NCBI RefSeq assembly: GCF_000525855.1 | Contig: NZ_AODE01000019.1 | Span: 62,001-126,000 of the forward strand | Direction: 5' to 3' | Source: Listeria cornellensis FSL F6-0969 | GTDB lineage: Bacteria > Bacillota > Bacilli > Lactobacillales > Listeriaceae | Length of the DNA stretch: 64,000 bases | Shown here: positions 9,734 through 21,941 of the stretch, piece by piece | How the letters are laid out: every line of letters starts with the position of its first letter | Numbering within the stretch: the stretch's first letter is position 1 | The notes under the pieces: generated by a model | Told to the model about the DNA's origin: nothing | The model's input: only the letters and a program-made list of their open reading frames with translations | The model's database searches: none | Position numbers and translations under genes: made by a program

Positions 9734-12377
9734 TTAATTATTTTTCAATGAATTGATTCTTTCTTCGACTAATAATTTTTTCTCCGTGTAGTCTTTTTCT
9801 TTCGCTCGCTCTTCTTCAATAACATTTGCCGGTGCTTTTGCCATGAATTTTTCATTTGATAGCTTACCTTGAACGCGTGACACTTCTTTTCTCCATTTGG
9901 ACAGCTCTTTTTCTAACCGTACAATCTCTTCATCCATGTTGATGAGACCTTCTAGTGGCAAATATATCTCTGCTCCTGATACTACCGCTGTCATTGCTGT
10001 TTTTGAAGGTTCTATATCAAAAGAAATCGTCGTTGTTTCAGGATTACAGAAGCGTTCAATATAAGAAATATTTTTCTCCAAGATAGCTTTATGTGTTTCT
10101 GTTTTTGGTTTTAGTTGCAATTCGATTTGTTTGCTCAACGGAGTGTTTACTTCTGCTCGAATGTTACGGACTGCTCGAATAACTTCCACCAGTAACTTCA
10201 TCGACTCTGCGGCTTCTTTATCTATTTGCTCTTTATTTACTCTTGGCCAGTCTGCAATGGTGATAGACGCTCCTTTGTGAGGTAAGTTTTGCCAAATTTC
10301 CTCAGTTACGAATGGCATGAACGGGTGCAATAATCTCATCGTATTGTCTAAAACGTATGCCAGAACAGATCTGGTCGTTTGTTTCGCCTCTAAGTTGTCA
10401 CCATATAAGGATATTTTAGCGATTTCGATATACCAGTCACAAAACTCATCCCAAATAAAGTTATAAAGTGTACGGCCTATTTCACCAAACTCATATTTTT
10501 CGGCCAAATTAGTCACCGCTTCAATCGTTTCATTAAGTCGCGTTAATATCCACTTATCACTCACTTCTGTAACATTTGATAAATCGACGGACTCATATTT
10601 CATGCCTTCCATGTTCATCAAAGCAAAACGGGAAGCATTCCAAATTTTATTAATGAAGTTCCAAGTCGATTCCACTTTTTCAAAACTGAATTTCAAATCT
10701 TGACCTGGCGCCGTTCCTGTAGATAAGGTGTAACGTAAAGAATCTGCACCATATTTCTCTACTACTTCTATTGGATCGACACCATTTCCAAGTGATTTAG
10801 ACATCTTCTTACCATCTGCATCTCTGACTAAACCGTGTATCAACGTATCTTTAAATGGCCTAACATCCGTAAATTCTACTGACTGGAAGATCATTCTAGA
10901 CACCCAGAAAAAGATAATATCATAACCAGTTACAAGCGTACTAGTTGGGAAAAATTTCTTGAAATCAGGATTTTCTTCATCAGGCCATCCCATTGTTGAA
11001 AAAGGCCACAATGCAGAACTAAACCATGTATCAAGTACATCTTCATCTTGATTCCAGTTCTCAATATCTGCAGGAGCCTTCTCTCCTACATAGAGTTCAC
11101 CAGTTTCTTTATGGTACCATGCTGGGATTCTATGTCCCCACCATAACTGACGAGAAATGCACCAATCATGAATATTTTCCATCCAAGATAAATAGGTTTT
11201 TTCGAAACGATCGGGAATGAAATTTACTTTTTCATCTGGATTTTCTTGTAACTTCACTGCTTGTTCTGCTAGTGGCTGCATTTTCACAAACCATTGCATG
11301 GATAAATAAGGTTCAACGACAGCTCCAGTACGTTCTGAATGCCCCACGGAATGAAGATGTGGCTCTTGTTTAATGAATAGACCTAGCTCTTTAAAATCTT
11401 CAATAATAGCTTTTCTCGCTTCAAAACGGTCCATACCGTTATATTTTCCAGATGCTTCGTTCATTGTTGCATCCTCATTCATCACAATAACGCGTGGCAA
11501 ATCATGGCGATTACCAACTTCGAAATCATTAGGATCATGTGCTGGAGTAATTTTTACAACGCCTGATCCGAATTCTCGTTCCACGTAGTCGTCTGCAACG
11601 ATTGGAATTTCTCTTCCGATGATTGGAAGTGTGATAGTTTTTCCAATGAACGATTGGTAACGCTCGTCTTTAGGATGAACGGCAACTGCTGTGTCTCCAG
11701 GAATCGTCTCAGGTCTTGTCGTTGCGACCTCAAGGAAACCAGAACCATCTGTTAGTGGATATTTCAAATGGTAAAATTGTCCTTCCACGTCTTGATGGAT
11801 AACCTCGATATCTGATAGGGCCGTTTTGGCAACAGGATCCCAGTTAATGATGTATTGACCACGATAAATCAAATCTTTCTCGTAAAGGGAAACAAAGACT
11901 TTTTTCACGGCATTGGATAAGCCTTCATCTAGTGTAAATCTTTCTCTAGAATAGTCTAAACCTAAGCCAATTTTCTTCCACTGCTCTCTAATAAAAGTAG
12001 CATACTCTTCTTTCCAATCCCAAGCCTTTGATATGAAATTTTCTCGGCCTAGATCATAGCGTGAGATATCGTTTTCGCGCAACTTAGCTTCAACTTTCGC
12101 TTGTGTGGCTATGCCCGCATGATCCATTCCTGGTAGATAAAGTGTGTCGTATCCTTGCATCCGCTTCATGCGCGTTAGAATATCTTGTAATGTCGTATCC
12201 CATGCGTGACCTAAATGTAATTTTCCAGTGACATTGGGCGGCGGGATAACAACGGAGTATGCAGGTTTATCATTTTTACCATCTGCTTTAAAAAAACGCT
12301 TGTTCAATCCACCAGTCATATCTATTTTTCTCGATATCTTGCGGATTATATTTCGTTGGCATATTCAATTCAGTCAT
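9734..12377 (-). CDS. valS: valine--tRNA ligase (one apparent frameshift near the start)
   Basis: Class I synthetase charging tRNA-Val. It has the signature [13 protein letters not shown] (HIGH motif), the editing domain, K-M-S-K-S, and the C-terminal coiled coil. The natural start is ATG at 12377 ([12 protein letters not shown]); the A7 run at 12300-12306 shifts the frame after W-W-I-E-Q, and with six bases the protein is 880 residues, the Firmicutes norm. It is controlled by the T-box leader immediately upstream. Confidence 0.96.
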
Positions 12378-12389
12378 TATTTTTCCCCC

Positions 12390-12673
12390 TATAAATTGAT
12401 TTTCAGCATTTTTAAAGCACAAAAAAAACTCCTCTCATCCATAAAGGACGAAAAGAGTAATTTCCGCGGTACCACCTTTTTACCGTACACAAAAACGGCA
12501 CTTCATTAATTTAACGAGAGAAAGTTTCCCGATATCCCTTACTCTTTTTCAGGGATACTGCTCAGAGGCTACGTTCAAATACTTTTCTTAGAGACTTCCA
12601 CCAACCGTCTCCTCTCTGTAGAAAGAAAAATATTTTACTCTTCCTCATCCTTGCATTTACGAATATTTAGATT
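12390..12673 (-). promoter_or_regulatory. T-box leader of valS
   Basis: The minus strand carries the T-box core GGTGGTACCGCG (12465-12476) just before a strong terminator hairpin (about 12421-12458) ending in a T run, the hallmark of T-box riboswitches that read tRNA charging. Stem I material with an AG-rich stretch lies upstream. A GTA in the putative specifier loop would fit valine but I cannot confirm the fold. The leader fills the whole hemL-valS gap. Confidence 0.9.
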
Positions 12674-12679
12674 GGATTT

Positions 12680-12708
12680 ATTGTATCAAATAAACGCAGA
12701 AACGTCAA
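12680..12708 (-). promoter_or_regulatory. SigA-type promoter of the valS T-box transcript
   Basis: On the minus strand TTGACG (12703-12708) and TACAAT (12680-12685) are separated by exactly 17 bases. The -35 overlaps the last codons of hemL, so valS has its own promoter inside the hem operon end. Confidence 0.65.
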
Positions 12709-13993
12709 CGTAGTGCTTTCATAGATGCTTCTATTGCTTCCAGTGTTTTTGAGATTTCTACGTCTGTGTGTTCTGTTGAGATAAACAATCCTTCATATTG
12801 AGAAGGCGGCAGAAAAATACCGTTATTAAGCATTTCTCGGTAGTAGTTGGAGAAGTAGGTCAAATCAGATGTTTTTGCCGTGTCATAGTTTGTTACTTTC
12901 TGATCCGTGAAGAAAAAGCCGAACATAGAGCCCGCTCTGTTGATAGAAAGCGGAACCTCGTATTGTTTAGATAATAATTCTAGGCCTTCTTCAAGCTGAT
13001 CTATCAAAGTTCTAAACGCATCATAGTGATGTGGTGTTAATTGTTTTAGTGTTGCATAGCCTGCATTCATCGCTACCGGGTTTCCCGATAGGGTTCCTGC
13101 TTGATAAATAGAGCCTGCTGGGGCAATTTGTTCCATAATTTCTTTTTTTTCCACCATAAGCACCAACTGGGAGCCCACCGCCGATTACTTTTCCAAGACA
13201 AGTAATATCAGGTGTGACCACATAAAGACCTTGCGCACTATAAAAATCAACGCGGAAACCTGTCATGACTTCATCAAAAATAAGCAGGCTTTCATATTGG
13301 GTCGTCACTTCACGCAGACCTTCTAGGAATCCTTCAATTGGAGGTACAACACCCATATTTCCTGCTACCGGCTCAACAATAACGGCAGCGATCTCTGCGC
13401 CATATTTTTCGAAGACGAACTTTACGCTTTCTAAGTCATTATATGGGACTGCTATGGTGTCTGCAGCAAGCCCTGGCGTGACCCCTGGAGAATCTGGTAA
13501 ACCAAGTGTTGCAACGCCTGATCCGGCTTTTATTAGCAAAGAGTCGCCGTGACCGTGATAGCTTCCTTCAAATTTGACTATCTTATTTCTTTTTGTGTAG
13601 CCTCTTGCTAATCGAATAGCACTCATCGTTGCTTCTGTCCCAGAGGATACCATGCGAACCATCTCTACAGAAGGTACGCGTTCCACGACAAGTTTGGCAA
13701 GTTCGGTTTCGATCTCGGTTGGGGTTCCGAAACTCGTCCCTTTCATAGCGGCGTCTGTGACTGCTTTTATAACCCCTTCGTTCGCGTGGCCTAGAATTAA
13801 CGGCCCCCAAGATAGGACGTAATCGATATATTTATTGCCATCAATATCTGTTAAATAAGCGCCTTTTCCATGCTCCATAAAAACAGGATTTGCATTGACT
13901 GATTTGAAGGCACGAACTGGGCTATTAACACCACCTGGCAACACTTTTTCAGCTTCTTTAAAAAGCTTTGATTGAGTTTGTATATTTATTCAT
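12705..13993 (-). CDS. hemL: glutamate-1-semialdehyde 2,1-aminomutase HemL (two apparent frameshifts)
   Basis: PLP-dependent mutase making 5-aminolevulinate from glutamate-1-semialdehyde. It shows the N-terminal [11 protein letters not shown], the cofactor aspartate in F-D-E-V-M-T-G-F-R and the lysine region C-L-G-K-V-I-G-G-G. The T8 run at 13143-13150 breaks it after G-A-Y-G-G-K-K. A second break at the A5 run 13960-13964 hides the start: with four bases the ATG at 13993 reads [14 protein letters not shown]. Repaired length 428. The ATG directly abuts the hemB stop (TAAATG). Confidence 0.93.
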
Positions 13994-14980
13994 TTAAGCA
14001 TCTCCTTTTAAATAGAGGGCAACGTCTTTGGCGAAATACGTAATAATTAGACTCACACCGGCACGCTTCATACTCGTCAGCATTTCCATAACAATTCGTT
14101 CTTCATCGATCCAACCGTTGGCGCTCGCTGCTTTCACCATCGCGTACTCACCACTTACATTATACGCCACGACGGGAAGATTCGTTTGGTTGCGTACATC
14201 TCGAATAATATCTAAATAAGAAAGTGAGGGTTTGACAATCAGAAAATCGGCGCCTTCTCGTTCATCACTCTTTGCTTCACGAAGCGCTTCAAGTCTGTTA
14301 GCGGGATCCATTTGGTAAGATTTGCGATCACCAAATTGAGGCGCACTGTTTGCTGCATCACGAAAAGGACCGTAAAAGGCTGAGGCATATTTCACAGCAT
14401 AGGACATAATTGGGATATCTTGATAGCCTGCTTCATCTAGCCCTTCACGAATAACTTGTACAAAACCATCCATCATATTGGAAGGCGCAATGATATCCGC
14501 ACCAGCTTTTGCCTGACTAACTGCTGTTTGTTTAAGTAACTCTAGCGATGCATCGTTTTTCACTTCACCATTTTCAATCACGCCGCAATGTCCATGATCT
14601 GTAAATTCACAAAGACATGTATCCGCGATAACAATCATTTCAGGAGCTATGTCTTTCACTAATCGTGTAGCTTCTTGGACGATACCGTGATCGTGATATG
14701 CTCCCGTTCCTACATCGTCTTTATCATCGGGAAGTCCGAACAAGATAATCGCTTTTATACCCAACTTGGTGAGCTCTGCAATTTCAGATTCCAATTCAGG
14801 TAAGGGAAATTGGAATACGCCAGGCATGGAACTCACTTCTGTTTTGGCCTCATTGCCTTCTTTTACAAAAATAGGATAAATCAGATCGTCGGTGTGTAGA
14901 ACCGTTTCGCGAACAAGGTCCCGTATCGTTGCACTACTACGCAACCGCCGATGTCTATCAAAATTTGGACTCATAGTCAT
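13994..14980 (-). CDS. hemB: delta-aminolevulinic acid dehydratase (porphobilinogen synthase)
   Basis: Condenses two 5-aminolevulinate into porphobilinogen. The 328-residue protein has the zinc-type cysteine cluster [14 protein letters not shown] near residue 120 and the two active-site lysines in [14 protein letters not shown] and L-I-V-K-P. It is uninterrupted and sits between hemD and hemL with a 4-base overlap to hemD. Confidence 0.97.
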   Translation of the reverse strand: MTMSPNFDRHRRLRSSATIRDLVRETVLHTDDLIYPIFVKEGNEAKTEVSSMPGVFQFPLPELESEIAELTKLGIKAIILFGLPDDKDDVGTGAYHDHGIVQEATRLVKDIAPEMIVIADTCLCEFTDHGHCGVIENGEVKNDASLELLKQTAVSQAKAGADIIAPSNMMDGFVQVIREGLDEAGYQDIPIMSYAVKYASAFYGPFRDAANSAPQFGDRKSYQMDPANRLEALREAKSDEREGADFLIVKPSLSYLDIIRDVRNQTNLPVVAYNVSGEYAMVKAASANGWIDEERIVMEMLTSMKRAGVSLIITYFAKDVALYLKGDA

Positions 14981-15685
14981 AACTCTCCTTCAATTAATAA
15001 TTCACATATTTGTTGCATTGTATAATTACCTGGCTCATATGTGACCAAAAAACCAGATTTTATGATTGCCTCGGTTGTTACTGGGCCGATGGATGCGATT
15101 TTCAAAGTTGCGGTATCTCCAGCGTAGCTTTTTAGAAAATGGCGCCACGCGGAAGGACTTGCAAATATTGCGATATCAATTGGCCGGAAATTCATAACCG
15201 ATTGCAACTGATTGGTAGCTTTTTCGGGAAAAACAGTTTCATAAATCACGCGTTCGGTCACTGAATGTCCAGATTGAGCAAAGCGTTTCGCAATTTCATC
15301 ACGCGCAATGCTACTTTTGGGTAGAAAAACATGTTGCGATATCAAGCCAAGCGCTAGCCATTCCTCAATAAATACGTCCGTTGTAAATAATGCCGGCTGA
15401 AAATGAGGCGAATAGCCATATAATGCAAGTTCATCGCCTGTCTTTTCACCAATCACAGCTATCTTTATTTTTTCAGGGATTACCTCTTGTTGTTCAAAAA
15501 AAATAACGAACTGTATTCGCACTGGTAAACACAATCCAATCATATTCGTCCAACAGCACATCACATGTGTGTGTCCTAGTCTCAATCATTGGAACTGCCG
15601 AAACATAAAATCCTGCGCTTTCCAAAACATCCTGCCATGGCTCATTTTTTCCAGCTTCACGCGTTAATAAAACGTGTTTAGCCAT
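14977..15685 (-). CDS. hemD: uroporphyrinogen-III synthase (one apparent frameshift)
   Basis: Cyclises hydroxymethylbilane to uroporphyrinogen III. The family is poorly conserved; the fold is indicated by the N-terminal V-L-L-T-R-E-A-G-K, the [11 protein letters not shown] motif near residue 50, [10 protein letters not shown] and the I-G-P-V-T-T-E-A motif. The A8 run at 15496-15503 breaks it after V-R-Y-F-F; with seven bases it is one 235-residue protein. Start overlaps the hemC end by eight bases. Confidence 0.92.
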
Positions 15686-16610
15686 TATCTCTTAATCCTT
15701 GAATAATCTCCTTAGCACCGAGTTTGATAAGCTGATCCGCCACACTTAAACCAAGCGCTTTCGGGTCCTCTCCCTGTTCTGTAATTTGATAAAATAAATG
15801 ACCATCGACAGAACTAACAAGTCCTTTTAATTCCAAAGAACCATCTTTTATAGTGGCATGACCAGCAATTGGAATTTCACAACCACCATCTAATGCTTTT
15901 AAAAGCGTGCGCTCTGCTGTTACTGTAAGATTTGTTTCCGGATCGTTCAGTATCGCGAGCATTTCTTTGACAAGGGTATCATCTGCGCGACATTCAATCG
16001 CAAGCGCTCCCTGTCCAACAGCGGGCAGACAAATCGATTCATCTAAGAAAATATAGCCTTGCTCCAGCTTATCCAGCCAATCCATACGTTTCAATCCAGC
16101 GACGGCTAACACGATTGCGTCAAAATCCTCTTCCTGCAATTTTCTAAGTCTCGTATCGATGTTTCCACGAATAGGTTGTATCGTTAAATCAGGCCGTACA
16201 TGTAATAATTGCGCGGCACGTCTCAAACTACTCGTTCCAACGACAGCGCCATTAGCTAGGCTTTCCAAACTATCCCCTTGCTTAAAAATAAGGCAATCCA
16301 GTGGGTTTTCACGCTTTGGAATCGCACCAATCATTAGTCCTTCCGCTAGTTCTGACGGAACATCTTTCATACTATGTACAGCGAAATCAATTCGCTTTTC
16401 GATCAGCGCATCTTCTACTTCCGATACAAAAAGACCTTTGCCTCCAACTTTGCTCAATGTGACATCCAAAATACGATCGCCTTTCGTCACAATTTCCTCA
16501 ATCTCAAAACTTATTTCTGGAAATCGTTCTTGAAGTTTCGCAATCACCCATTTTGTCTGTGTTAAAGCTAGCTGGCTACGTCTTGAACCAACAATAATTT
16601 TTCGAGTCAT
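15678..16610 (-). CDS. hemC: porphobilinogen deaminase (hydroxymethylbilane synthase)
   Basis: Polymerises four porphobilinogens on a dipyrromethane cofactor. The 310-residue protein has the N-terminal [13 protein letters not shown], the catalytic aspartate segment H-S-M-K-D-V-P, arginine-rich G-T-S-S-L-R-R, and the cofactor-attaching cysteine in G-G-C-E-I-P-I. Start overlaps the hemA stop by four bases. Confidence 0.97.
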   Translation of the reverse strand: MTRKIIVGSRRSQLALTQTKWVIAKLQERFPEISFEIEEIVTKGDRILDVTLSKVGGKGLFVSEVEDALIEKRIDFAVHSMKDVPSELAEGLMIGAIPKRENPLDCLIFKQGDSLESLANGAVVGTSSLRRAAQLLHVRPDLTIQPIRGNIDTRLRKLQEEDFDAIVLAVAGLKRMDWLDKLEQGYIFLDESICLPAVGQGALAIECRADDTLVKEMLAILNDPETNLTVTAERTLLKALDGGCEIPIAGHATIKDGSLELKGLVSSVDGHLFYQITEQGEDPKALGLSVADQLIKLGAKEIIQGLRDNG

Positions 16611-17911
16611 GCTTTTTCACCAACTTTTTCTTTAGTTACTTCTACTGTGTCTTCTGCTTTTGCTTTTTGAAGGTCAAATATATTTTGGAAAACCTCAATA
16701 TCATGTACAGCGTCTGAACTTATTGCCATCTCTTTTAATTCAGAAATTGGATGTTTCAGCAGCTGATTAATAATACTCTTCATGTGCTTACCAACAATGA
16801 CCTGTTCACGATCTGTTAGGTTCGGCAATTTATTCGACAAACTTTGCATCGTTTCTGCCTGTAGCACCAGCGCTTTTTCACGTAAATCTTTAATGATTGG
16901 AACGACGCCAAGCTGTTTCTCCCATTCGTAAAAATTCACGCAAGCTTCTTCAATTTGTTCTTCTATTTCGATGACCATCGCTTGCCTTTGTTGCGTGTTT
17001 TCTTGGATAACGTCACCTAAGTCGTCAATGTCGAACAAAGTCACATTGGGAATGTCTGCACATGTCGCTTCAACGTTTCGCGGTAAAGCGATATCTACAA
17101 TGATAAGCGCTTTTTTACGCTCAGATAGCATATTTCGGGTGATGATTGGCGTCGTCGCTGATGTGGAGGTAATGACAATATCTGCATGCTTCAGTTGTTC
17201 GCTCAAGCTAGCGTAATCCGACCACTGGATACCTAACTTTTCTGCCACATCTTCCGCGCGCGCGCTCGTTCTATTTAACAATGTGACATCAGCTATTTTA
17301 GCTCCCAGCATATTTTGAATCGCCAGCATGCCCATTTTCCCAGCGCCGACAATGACTGTTTTCTTATTTGTAAAATCCACACATGCTTTTTTCACGACTT
17401 CCACCGCGGCATAACTAATAGACACGGCATTTTCATTGATTTTCATCGTATGGTGTACGTTTTTGGCGAAATGAACGGACTCGCGGAATAATTGATTTAA
17501 AATTGTCCCCGTTGTTCCGCTTGCTTGTGCACTTGTAAAAGCATCCTTGACCTGGCCAAGAATCTGCGTTTCACCGATAATCAAAGAATCCAAGCCACTC
17601 GTGACGCGGTACAAGTGCTTCACGGCCTCTTCTTCTTCAAAAAACAGCAAATAAGGCTCCAAAATTTGCATATCCATTTGGAACCAATTGGCTAAGAAAC
17701 GCTTGATATAGTATCTTCCTGTATGGATTTGATCCACCACAGCAAAAATTTCAGTACGGTTACATGTCGATATAATAACATTTTCTAAAATGCTTTTTTC
17801 TTGATGCAAGGAAACCAATGCCATTTCCTCTTCTTCTGGATTGAAAGCTAGCCGTTCTCGTATTTCGATTGGCGCGCTTGTATGATTTAGACCGACAGAG
17901 AGAATGTACAT
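16607..17911 (-). CDS. hemA: glutamyl-tRNA reductase HemA
   Basis: NADPH-dependent reduction of Glu-tRNA to glutamate-1-semialdehyde, the committed step of C5 tetrapyrrole synthesis. Start chosen at ATG 17911 ([10 protein letters not shown]) behind GGGGG, giving 434 residues; an upstream in-frame start at 17977 lacks a site. Catalytic cysteine is in S-T-C-N-R-T-E, the NADPH fold in V-G-A-G-K-M-G. First gene of hemA-C-D-B-L; the hemX found in the Bacillus operon is absent. Confidence 0.96.
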   Translation of the reverse strand: MYILSVGLNHTSAPIEIRERLAFNPEEEEMALVSLHQEKSILENVIISTCNRTEIFAVVDQIHTGRYYIKRFLANWFQMDMQILEPYLLFFEEEEAVKHLYRVTSGLDSLIIGETQILGQVKDAFTSAQASGTTGTILNQLFRESVHFAKNVHHTMKINENAVSISYAAVEVVKKACVDFTNKKTVIVGAGKMGMLAIQNMLGAKIADVTLLNRTSARAEDVAEKLGIQWSDYASLSEQLKHADIVITSTSATTPIITRNMLSERKKALIIVDIALPRNVEATCADIPNVTLFDIDDLGDVIQENTQQRQAMVIEIEEQIEEACVNFYEWEKQLGVVPIIKDLREKALVLQAETMQSLSNKLPNLTDREQVIVGKHMKSIINQLLKHPISELKEMAISSDAVHDIEVFQNIFDLQKAKAEDTVEVTKEKVGEKA

Positions 17912-18006
17912 CAATAAGCCCCCTTTTACATTAATAAATTCAAGCTTCATTCTATCACTTTTTAGAACAAGCGCCAACTTGTTCGCTTGTGAATAATCGC
18001 AAAGAC

Positions 18007-18601
18007 TTACTGCATTGCTTCTTCAATTAATTTCCAAGCTTCTTCTTTGCCCATCTTTGTTTCAGACGAAAACATCACAAAACCATCTTCTGGATCGAAG
18101 TCTAGCGCTTCCTTGACTATTTTCATGTTTTTGTGCCATTTGCTACGTGGAATTTTATCTGCTTTTGTAGCGATAACGATGGCAGGAATCTGATAGTACT
18201 TCAAAAATTCATACATGTTCCGGTCATCTTCGGTTGGCTTATGACGTAAATCTACAATCTGAATCACCGCTTTTAATGGTGTTCTACTCGTCATGTAAGT
18301 TTCAATCATCTCGCCCCATTTTTTTTCGCTCTTTCTTAGAAACTTTTGCGAAACCATACCCTGGAACATCCACGAAGAAAAAGGAATCTTCAATTTTATA
18401 AAAGTTCAATGTTTGCGTTTTACCTGGTTTTTGTGAGATCCGAGCCATACTTTTGCGTCGAATCATCGTATTAATGAAAGAAGATTTCCCGACATTCGAA
18501 CGACCTGCGAGCGCAAACTCTGGCAAACCGCCTTCTGGATACTGCTCTTTCCAAACAGCGCTTATTACAAGTTCTACATTATTTATATTCATAGTTTCCA
18601 C
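18007..18601 (-). CDS. ysxC: ribosome biogenesis GTP-binding protein YsxC/EngB (one apparent frameshift)
   Basis: Essential GTPase of 50S assembly. G1 is G-R-S-N-V-G-K-S near residue 30, G3 is D-V-P-G-Y-G, G4 is T-K-A-D-K. The T8 run at 18319-18326 breaks it after K-K-E-R-K-K; with seven bases it continues W-G-E-M-I-E-T-Y and totals 197 residues, the usual size. It sits between hemA and thrS. Confidence 0.95.
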
Positions 18602-18652
18602 CTTTATCTAAAATGATCTTTTTTAAGTATAACGGAATTATGCAAATTAAGC

Positions 18653-18680
18653 AAAAAGGCTCTCCGCTGATGGGAGAACC
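18653..18680 (-). terminator. intrinsic terminator after thrS
   Basis: An 8-bp stem (18658-18665 with 18673-18680) followed on the minus strand by T5 (18653-18657), 12 bases beyond the thrS stop. Confidence 0.85.
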
Positions 18681-18692
18681 TTCCTTAAAAAA

Positions 18693-20615
18693 CTAGATTT
18701 GAGATACTTCTGCTTGTATGCGTGCGATGAATTCGTCTAGTGGTAATGTTTCTGAATCTTTCTCGCCGTATTTACGTACGTTGACTGTGTTATTTTCTAC
18801 TTCTTGATCACCAATAACAAGCGCATACGGGATTTTCTTTGTTTGTGCTTCGCGAATCTTATAACCAAGTTTTTCATTGCGTTCGTCAACTTCTACACGG
18901 AAACCAGCGTACATCAATTTATCTTTGAGCGCTTTGCTGTAATCCATATGTGCGTCGATACTAACCGGGATAAGCTCCATTTGGATCGGTGCCAACCATG
19001 TTGGGAATGCGCCTTTATATTCCTCAATCAAGTAAGCAACGAAGCGCTCCATTGTTGATACAACGCCACGGTGAATCACGACTGGACGATGTTTTTCGCC
19101 ATCTTCGCCGATATAAGTTAAGTCAAAGCGTTCTGGAAGTAGGAAATCGAGTTGGACAGTAGACAATGTTTCGTCTTTGCCGATTGCAGTTTTAACCATA
19201 ACGTCAAGTTTTGGTCCGTAGAATGCTGCTTCGCCGTCTGCTTCATAATAATCCAAGCCCATGTCGTCCATCGCATCTTTCAACATTCCTTGCGCTTTTT
19301 CCCACATTGCGTCGTCATCGAAATATTTTTCTGTGTTTTCTGGATCGCGATAACTTAAACGGAAACTATAATCTGTAATTGCGAAATCTTTGTACACGGC
19401 TAAAATAAGTTCGACTACGCGTTTGAATTCGTCTTGAATTTGGTCTGGACGAACAAATACGTGCGCATCGTTTAGAGTCATTCCGCGAACCCGTTGCAAG
19501 CCTGATAAAGCGCCACTCATTTCATAACGGTGCATCATGCCAAGTTCTGCGATGCGAATCGGTAATTCGCGATAACTGTGAATGTCATTTTTGTATATCA
19601 TCATGTGATGCGGGCAGTTCATCGGACGGAGCACAAGCTCTTCGTTATCCATTTTCATGGTTGGGAACATGTCTTCATGATAGTGATCCCAGTGACCACT
19701 TGTTTTGTACAGCTCCACGTTCGCCATAATCGGAGTGTACACGTGGTTGTAGCCTAGGCGTTCCTCTTTATCAACAATGTAACGCTCAATCACGCGGCGG
19801 ATTGTCGCGCCTTTTGGAAGCCACAGCGGCAAGCCTTGTCCAACTTCTTGACTATTGGCAAACAACTCCAGCTCTTTACCAAGTTTGCGGTGATCACGCT
19901 CTTTCGCTTCTTGTTGCATACGTAGAAATTCTTTCAAACCATTTTTATCGAAAAAGGCTGTACCGTAAATGCGTTGCAACATTTTGTTATTGCTATCGCC
20001 GCGCCAGTAAGCACCAGCCACGCTTAGCAATTGGAATACTTGGATTTTGCCGGTAGATGGGACATGCACACCACGACATAGGTCGAAAAATTCGCCTTGT
20101 GTGTAGATAGTCACTGTTTCATCTGCAGGAATCGCTTCGATAAGCTCTAATTTATAATTGTCACCGATTGCTTTGAAACGCTTGATTGCTTCATCACGGG
20201 AAACTTCTTCACGAGTAATCGGCAAATTTTCACGAATGATGTTTTGCATTTCTTTTTCGATAACCGGGAAAGTTTCTTCGCTGATTGCCACTTCTGTATC
20301 GATGTCGTAATAGAAACCAGAATCGATGGCTGGACCTACTCCAAAAGTCACATCCGGATATAGACGTTTAAGCGCTTGAGCTAGTAAATGCGCGGAACTA
20401 TGTCGCAAAATTTGCAATGCATCTTCGTGATCTGGAGTCACAATTTCGATTTTTGAATCCTCAAGAATCGGTGTTACTAAGTCGACCAATGTTCCGTTCA
20501 CTTTACCTGCTAGTGCCTTTTTCTTCAGGCCTGGGCTGATGGATGCGGCGATATCTGCTGTGGAAACGCCTGCCTCAAATTCTTTTACTGCACCATCTGG
20601 AAATGTAATTTTCAT
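18693..20615 (-). CDS. thrS: threonine--tRNA ligase
   Basis: Class II synthetase, 640 residues: TGS domain (1-62), editing domain with H-S-S-A-H near residue 74, catalytic core with the zinc cysteine in R-P-M-N-C-P-H-H and motif 3 near the end of the core, and a C-terminal anticodon-binding domain (about 535-640). Uninterrupted. Expression is governed by the T-box leader upstream, and a terminator follows, so it is a single-gene unit. Confidence 0.97.
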   Translation of the reverse strand: MKITFPDGAVKEFEAGVSTADIAASISPGLKKKALAGKVNGTLVDLVTPILEDSKIEIVTPDHEDALQILRHSSAHLLAQALKRLYPDVTFGVGPAIDSGFYYDIDTEVAISEETFPVIEKEMQNIIRENLPITREEVSRDEAIKRFKAIGDNYKLELIEAIPADETVTIYTQGEFFDLCRGVHVPSTGKIQVFQLLSVAGAYWRGDSNNKMLQRIYGTAFFDKNGLKEFLRMQQEAKERDHRKLGKELELFANSQEVGQGLPLWLPKGATIRRVIERYIVDKEERLGYNHVYTPIMANVELYKTSGHWDHYHEDMFPTMKMDNEELVLRPMNCPHHMMIYKNDIHSYRELPIRIAELGMMHRYEMSGALSGLQRVRGMTLNDAHVFVRPDQIQDEFKRVVELILAVYKDFAITDYSFRLSYRDPENTEKYFDDDAMWEKAQGMLKDAMDDMGLDYYEADGEAAFYGPKLDVMVKTAIGKDETLSTVQLDFLLPERFDLTYIGEDGEKHRPVVIHRGVVSTMERFVAYLIEEYKGAFPTWLAPIQMELIPVSIDAHMDYSKALKDKLMYAGFRVEVDERNEKLGYKIREAQTKKIPYALVIGDQEVENNTVNVRKYGEKDSETLPLDEFIARIQAEVSQI

Positions 20616-20639
20616 TTTCTTCGACTCCTTCTTCCAATT

Positions 20640-20955
20640 TTTTAGACGAAACGCGGACTTTTTTCAAGCGCATTCTAACTTTTTGGGGAACAAAAAAACC
20701 CATCCCTAGCTTATGCAAGGGACGAGTCTTTCAACACGTGGTTCCACCCAAGATTCAAGAATTCCGAAAAATTCTACTCTTGTCACAGTTAACGGTGTGA
20801 TCCGTCTCAAACTACTACTGGGAATACCCAATTTCGAATGAAAAGTTCAAAGGGGGTCACTTTACTGGCTAATTAGGAGGGTCTCAGCAATGCCTCCTTC
20901 TCTGTGAATCAGACGCGAGTAAAATGTTGTCCTTATCAATACTTGTTTCATCATT
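20640..20955 (-). promoter_or_regulatory. T-box leader of thrS
   Basis: The minus strand shows the T-box core GGTGGAACCACG (about 20737-20748) followed by a terminator hairpin (about 20692-20728) with a T7 tail, and upstream stem-I material over some 200 bases. An ACC in a GTGACC context could be the threonine specifier, not verified by folding. The element fills the gap between dnaI and thrS. Confidence 0.9.
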
Positions 20956-20961
20956 ACCTGT

Positions 20962-20990
20962 ATTATAAATCGGATTGGACAAAATGGCAA
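20962..20990 (-). promoter_or_regulatory. SigA-type promoter of the thrS T-box transcript
   Basis: Minus-strand TTGCCA (20985-20990) and TATAAT (20962-20967) with a 17-base spacer, placing the start about 20955, directly at the 5' end of the T-box leader. Confidence 0.7.
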
Positions 20991-21008
20991 GCTTTAGTAC
21001 TAAAGAAT

Positions 21009-21941
21009 TTAATAGCGCCTGTTTCTGCCGTCTAATTCTACTTCTTTCGATAAGTAACGAATTCGCTCCATAATCCGGCGAGCTTTCATGCGTTCTTCCG
21101 TGCCATTATTCGAGAACATCAAGTGGTTTTCTAGATGCTCCATACTGTAATTGGACGAGAAAAATGTCGGCAATTCTTCTTGCATCCGGAACTGTAAAAT
21201 GGCTCCGAGTACTTCATCACGCGTCCATGTCGTCATGGATTCAGCGCCAATATCGTCTAACATCAAAATATCGGTTTCTTTCGCGAATTGGATTTTCTCA
21301 CCGACGCTATTATCCGCTATCGATTGCTTGATTTCACGCATAAATTCTGGTAGATATACGAGCGTTGTTGAGATTCCTTTTAGAGCTAGATCTTTTGCCA
21401 TGGCGCCGAGTAAATATGATTTTCCAGTTCCAAAACTTCCATGAATATAAAGGCCCTTTTGCATACCTGTAGCACCTTTTTCATAGGTACTTAAAAATTC
21501 ACCCGCTGCTAAAAATGCCGCACTTCGCGACTCATTATCGATAGAAAAATCATCCAATGTCGCCTCCATAACCTGTTTTGGCATGTAGAGAGACCGGATG
21601 CGTTTTTCTATCGCGCGCTGACGGTCTGCCTGAATTTTCTCTTCGGTCGGGTAGTACGTGACAGTAATATAATCGCCATTCAAGCTAAGTCGCGGTGCAT
21701 AACCTGGCATCAACGTATCTTCTTTCTGTTGATACTTCTCGTGCTCCGTCATAAATTCGTAGAGCTTAGATAAGTTCTGATTAATGATTTGTTCGTTTAG
21801 CTCTGATTGATGCTCGTTTAGAAACTGCTTCACCGGCCCATAAGCAAAAACTTGTTGCTTCAATGTTTCATATTGCTTTTCAAAATCGCGACCTTGGAAA
21901 AGTTGGCCCAGCGTTCTTTCGATTTTATCCATCTTCGTCAC
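21009..21941 (-). CDS. dnaI: primosomal protein DnaI (helicase loader)
   Basis: AAA+ loader that places the DnaC-type replicative helicase with DnaB and DnaD. The 310-residue protein has an N-terminal helicase-binding region (about 1-130) and a C-terminal ATPase with Walker A G-S-F-G-T-G-K-S near residue 168 and Walker B I-L-M-L-D-D-I-G. It overlaps the dnaB stop by four bases. Confidence 0.95.
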   Translation of the reverse strand: MTKMDKIERTLGQLFQGRDFEKQYETLKQQVFAYGPVKQFLNEHQSELNEQIINQNLSKLYEFMTEHEKYQQKEDTLMPGYAPRLSLNGDYITVTYYPTEEKIQADRQRAIEKRIRSLYMPKQVMEATLDDFSIDNESRSAAFLAAGEFLSTYEKGATGMQKGLYIHGSFGTGKSYLLGAMAKDLALKGISTTLVYLPEFMREIKQSIADNSVGEKIQFAKETDILMLDDIGAESMTTWTRDEVLGAILQFRMQEELPTFFSSNYSMEHLENHLMFSNNGTEERMKARRIMERIRYLSKEVELDGRNRRY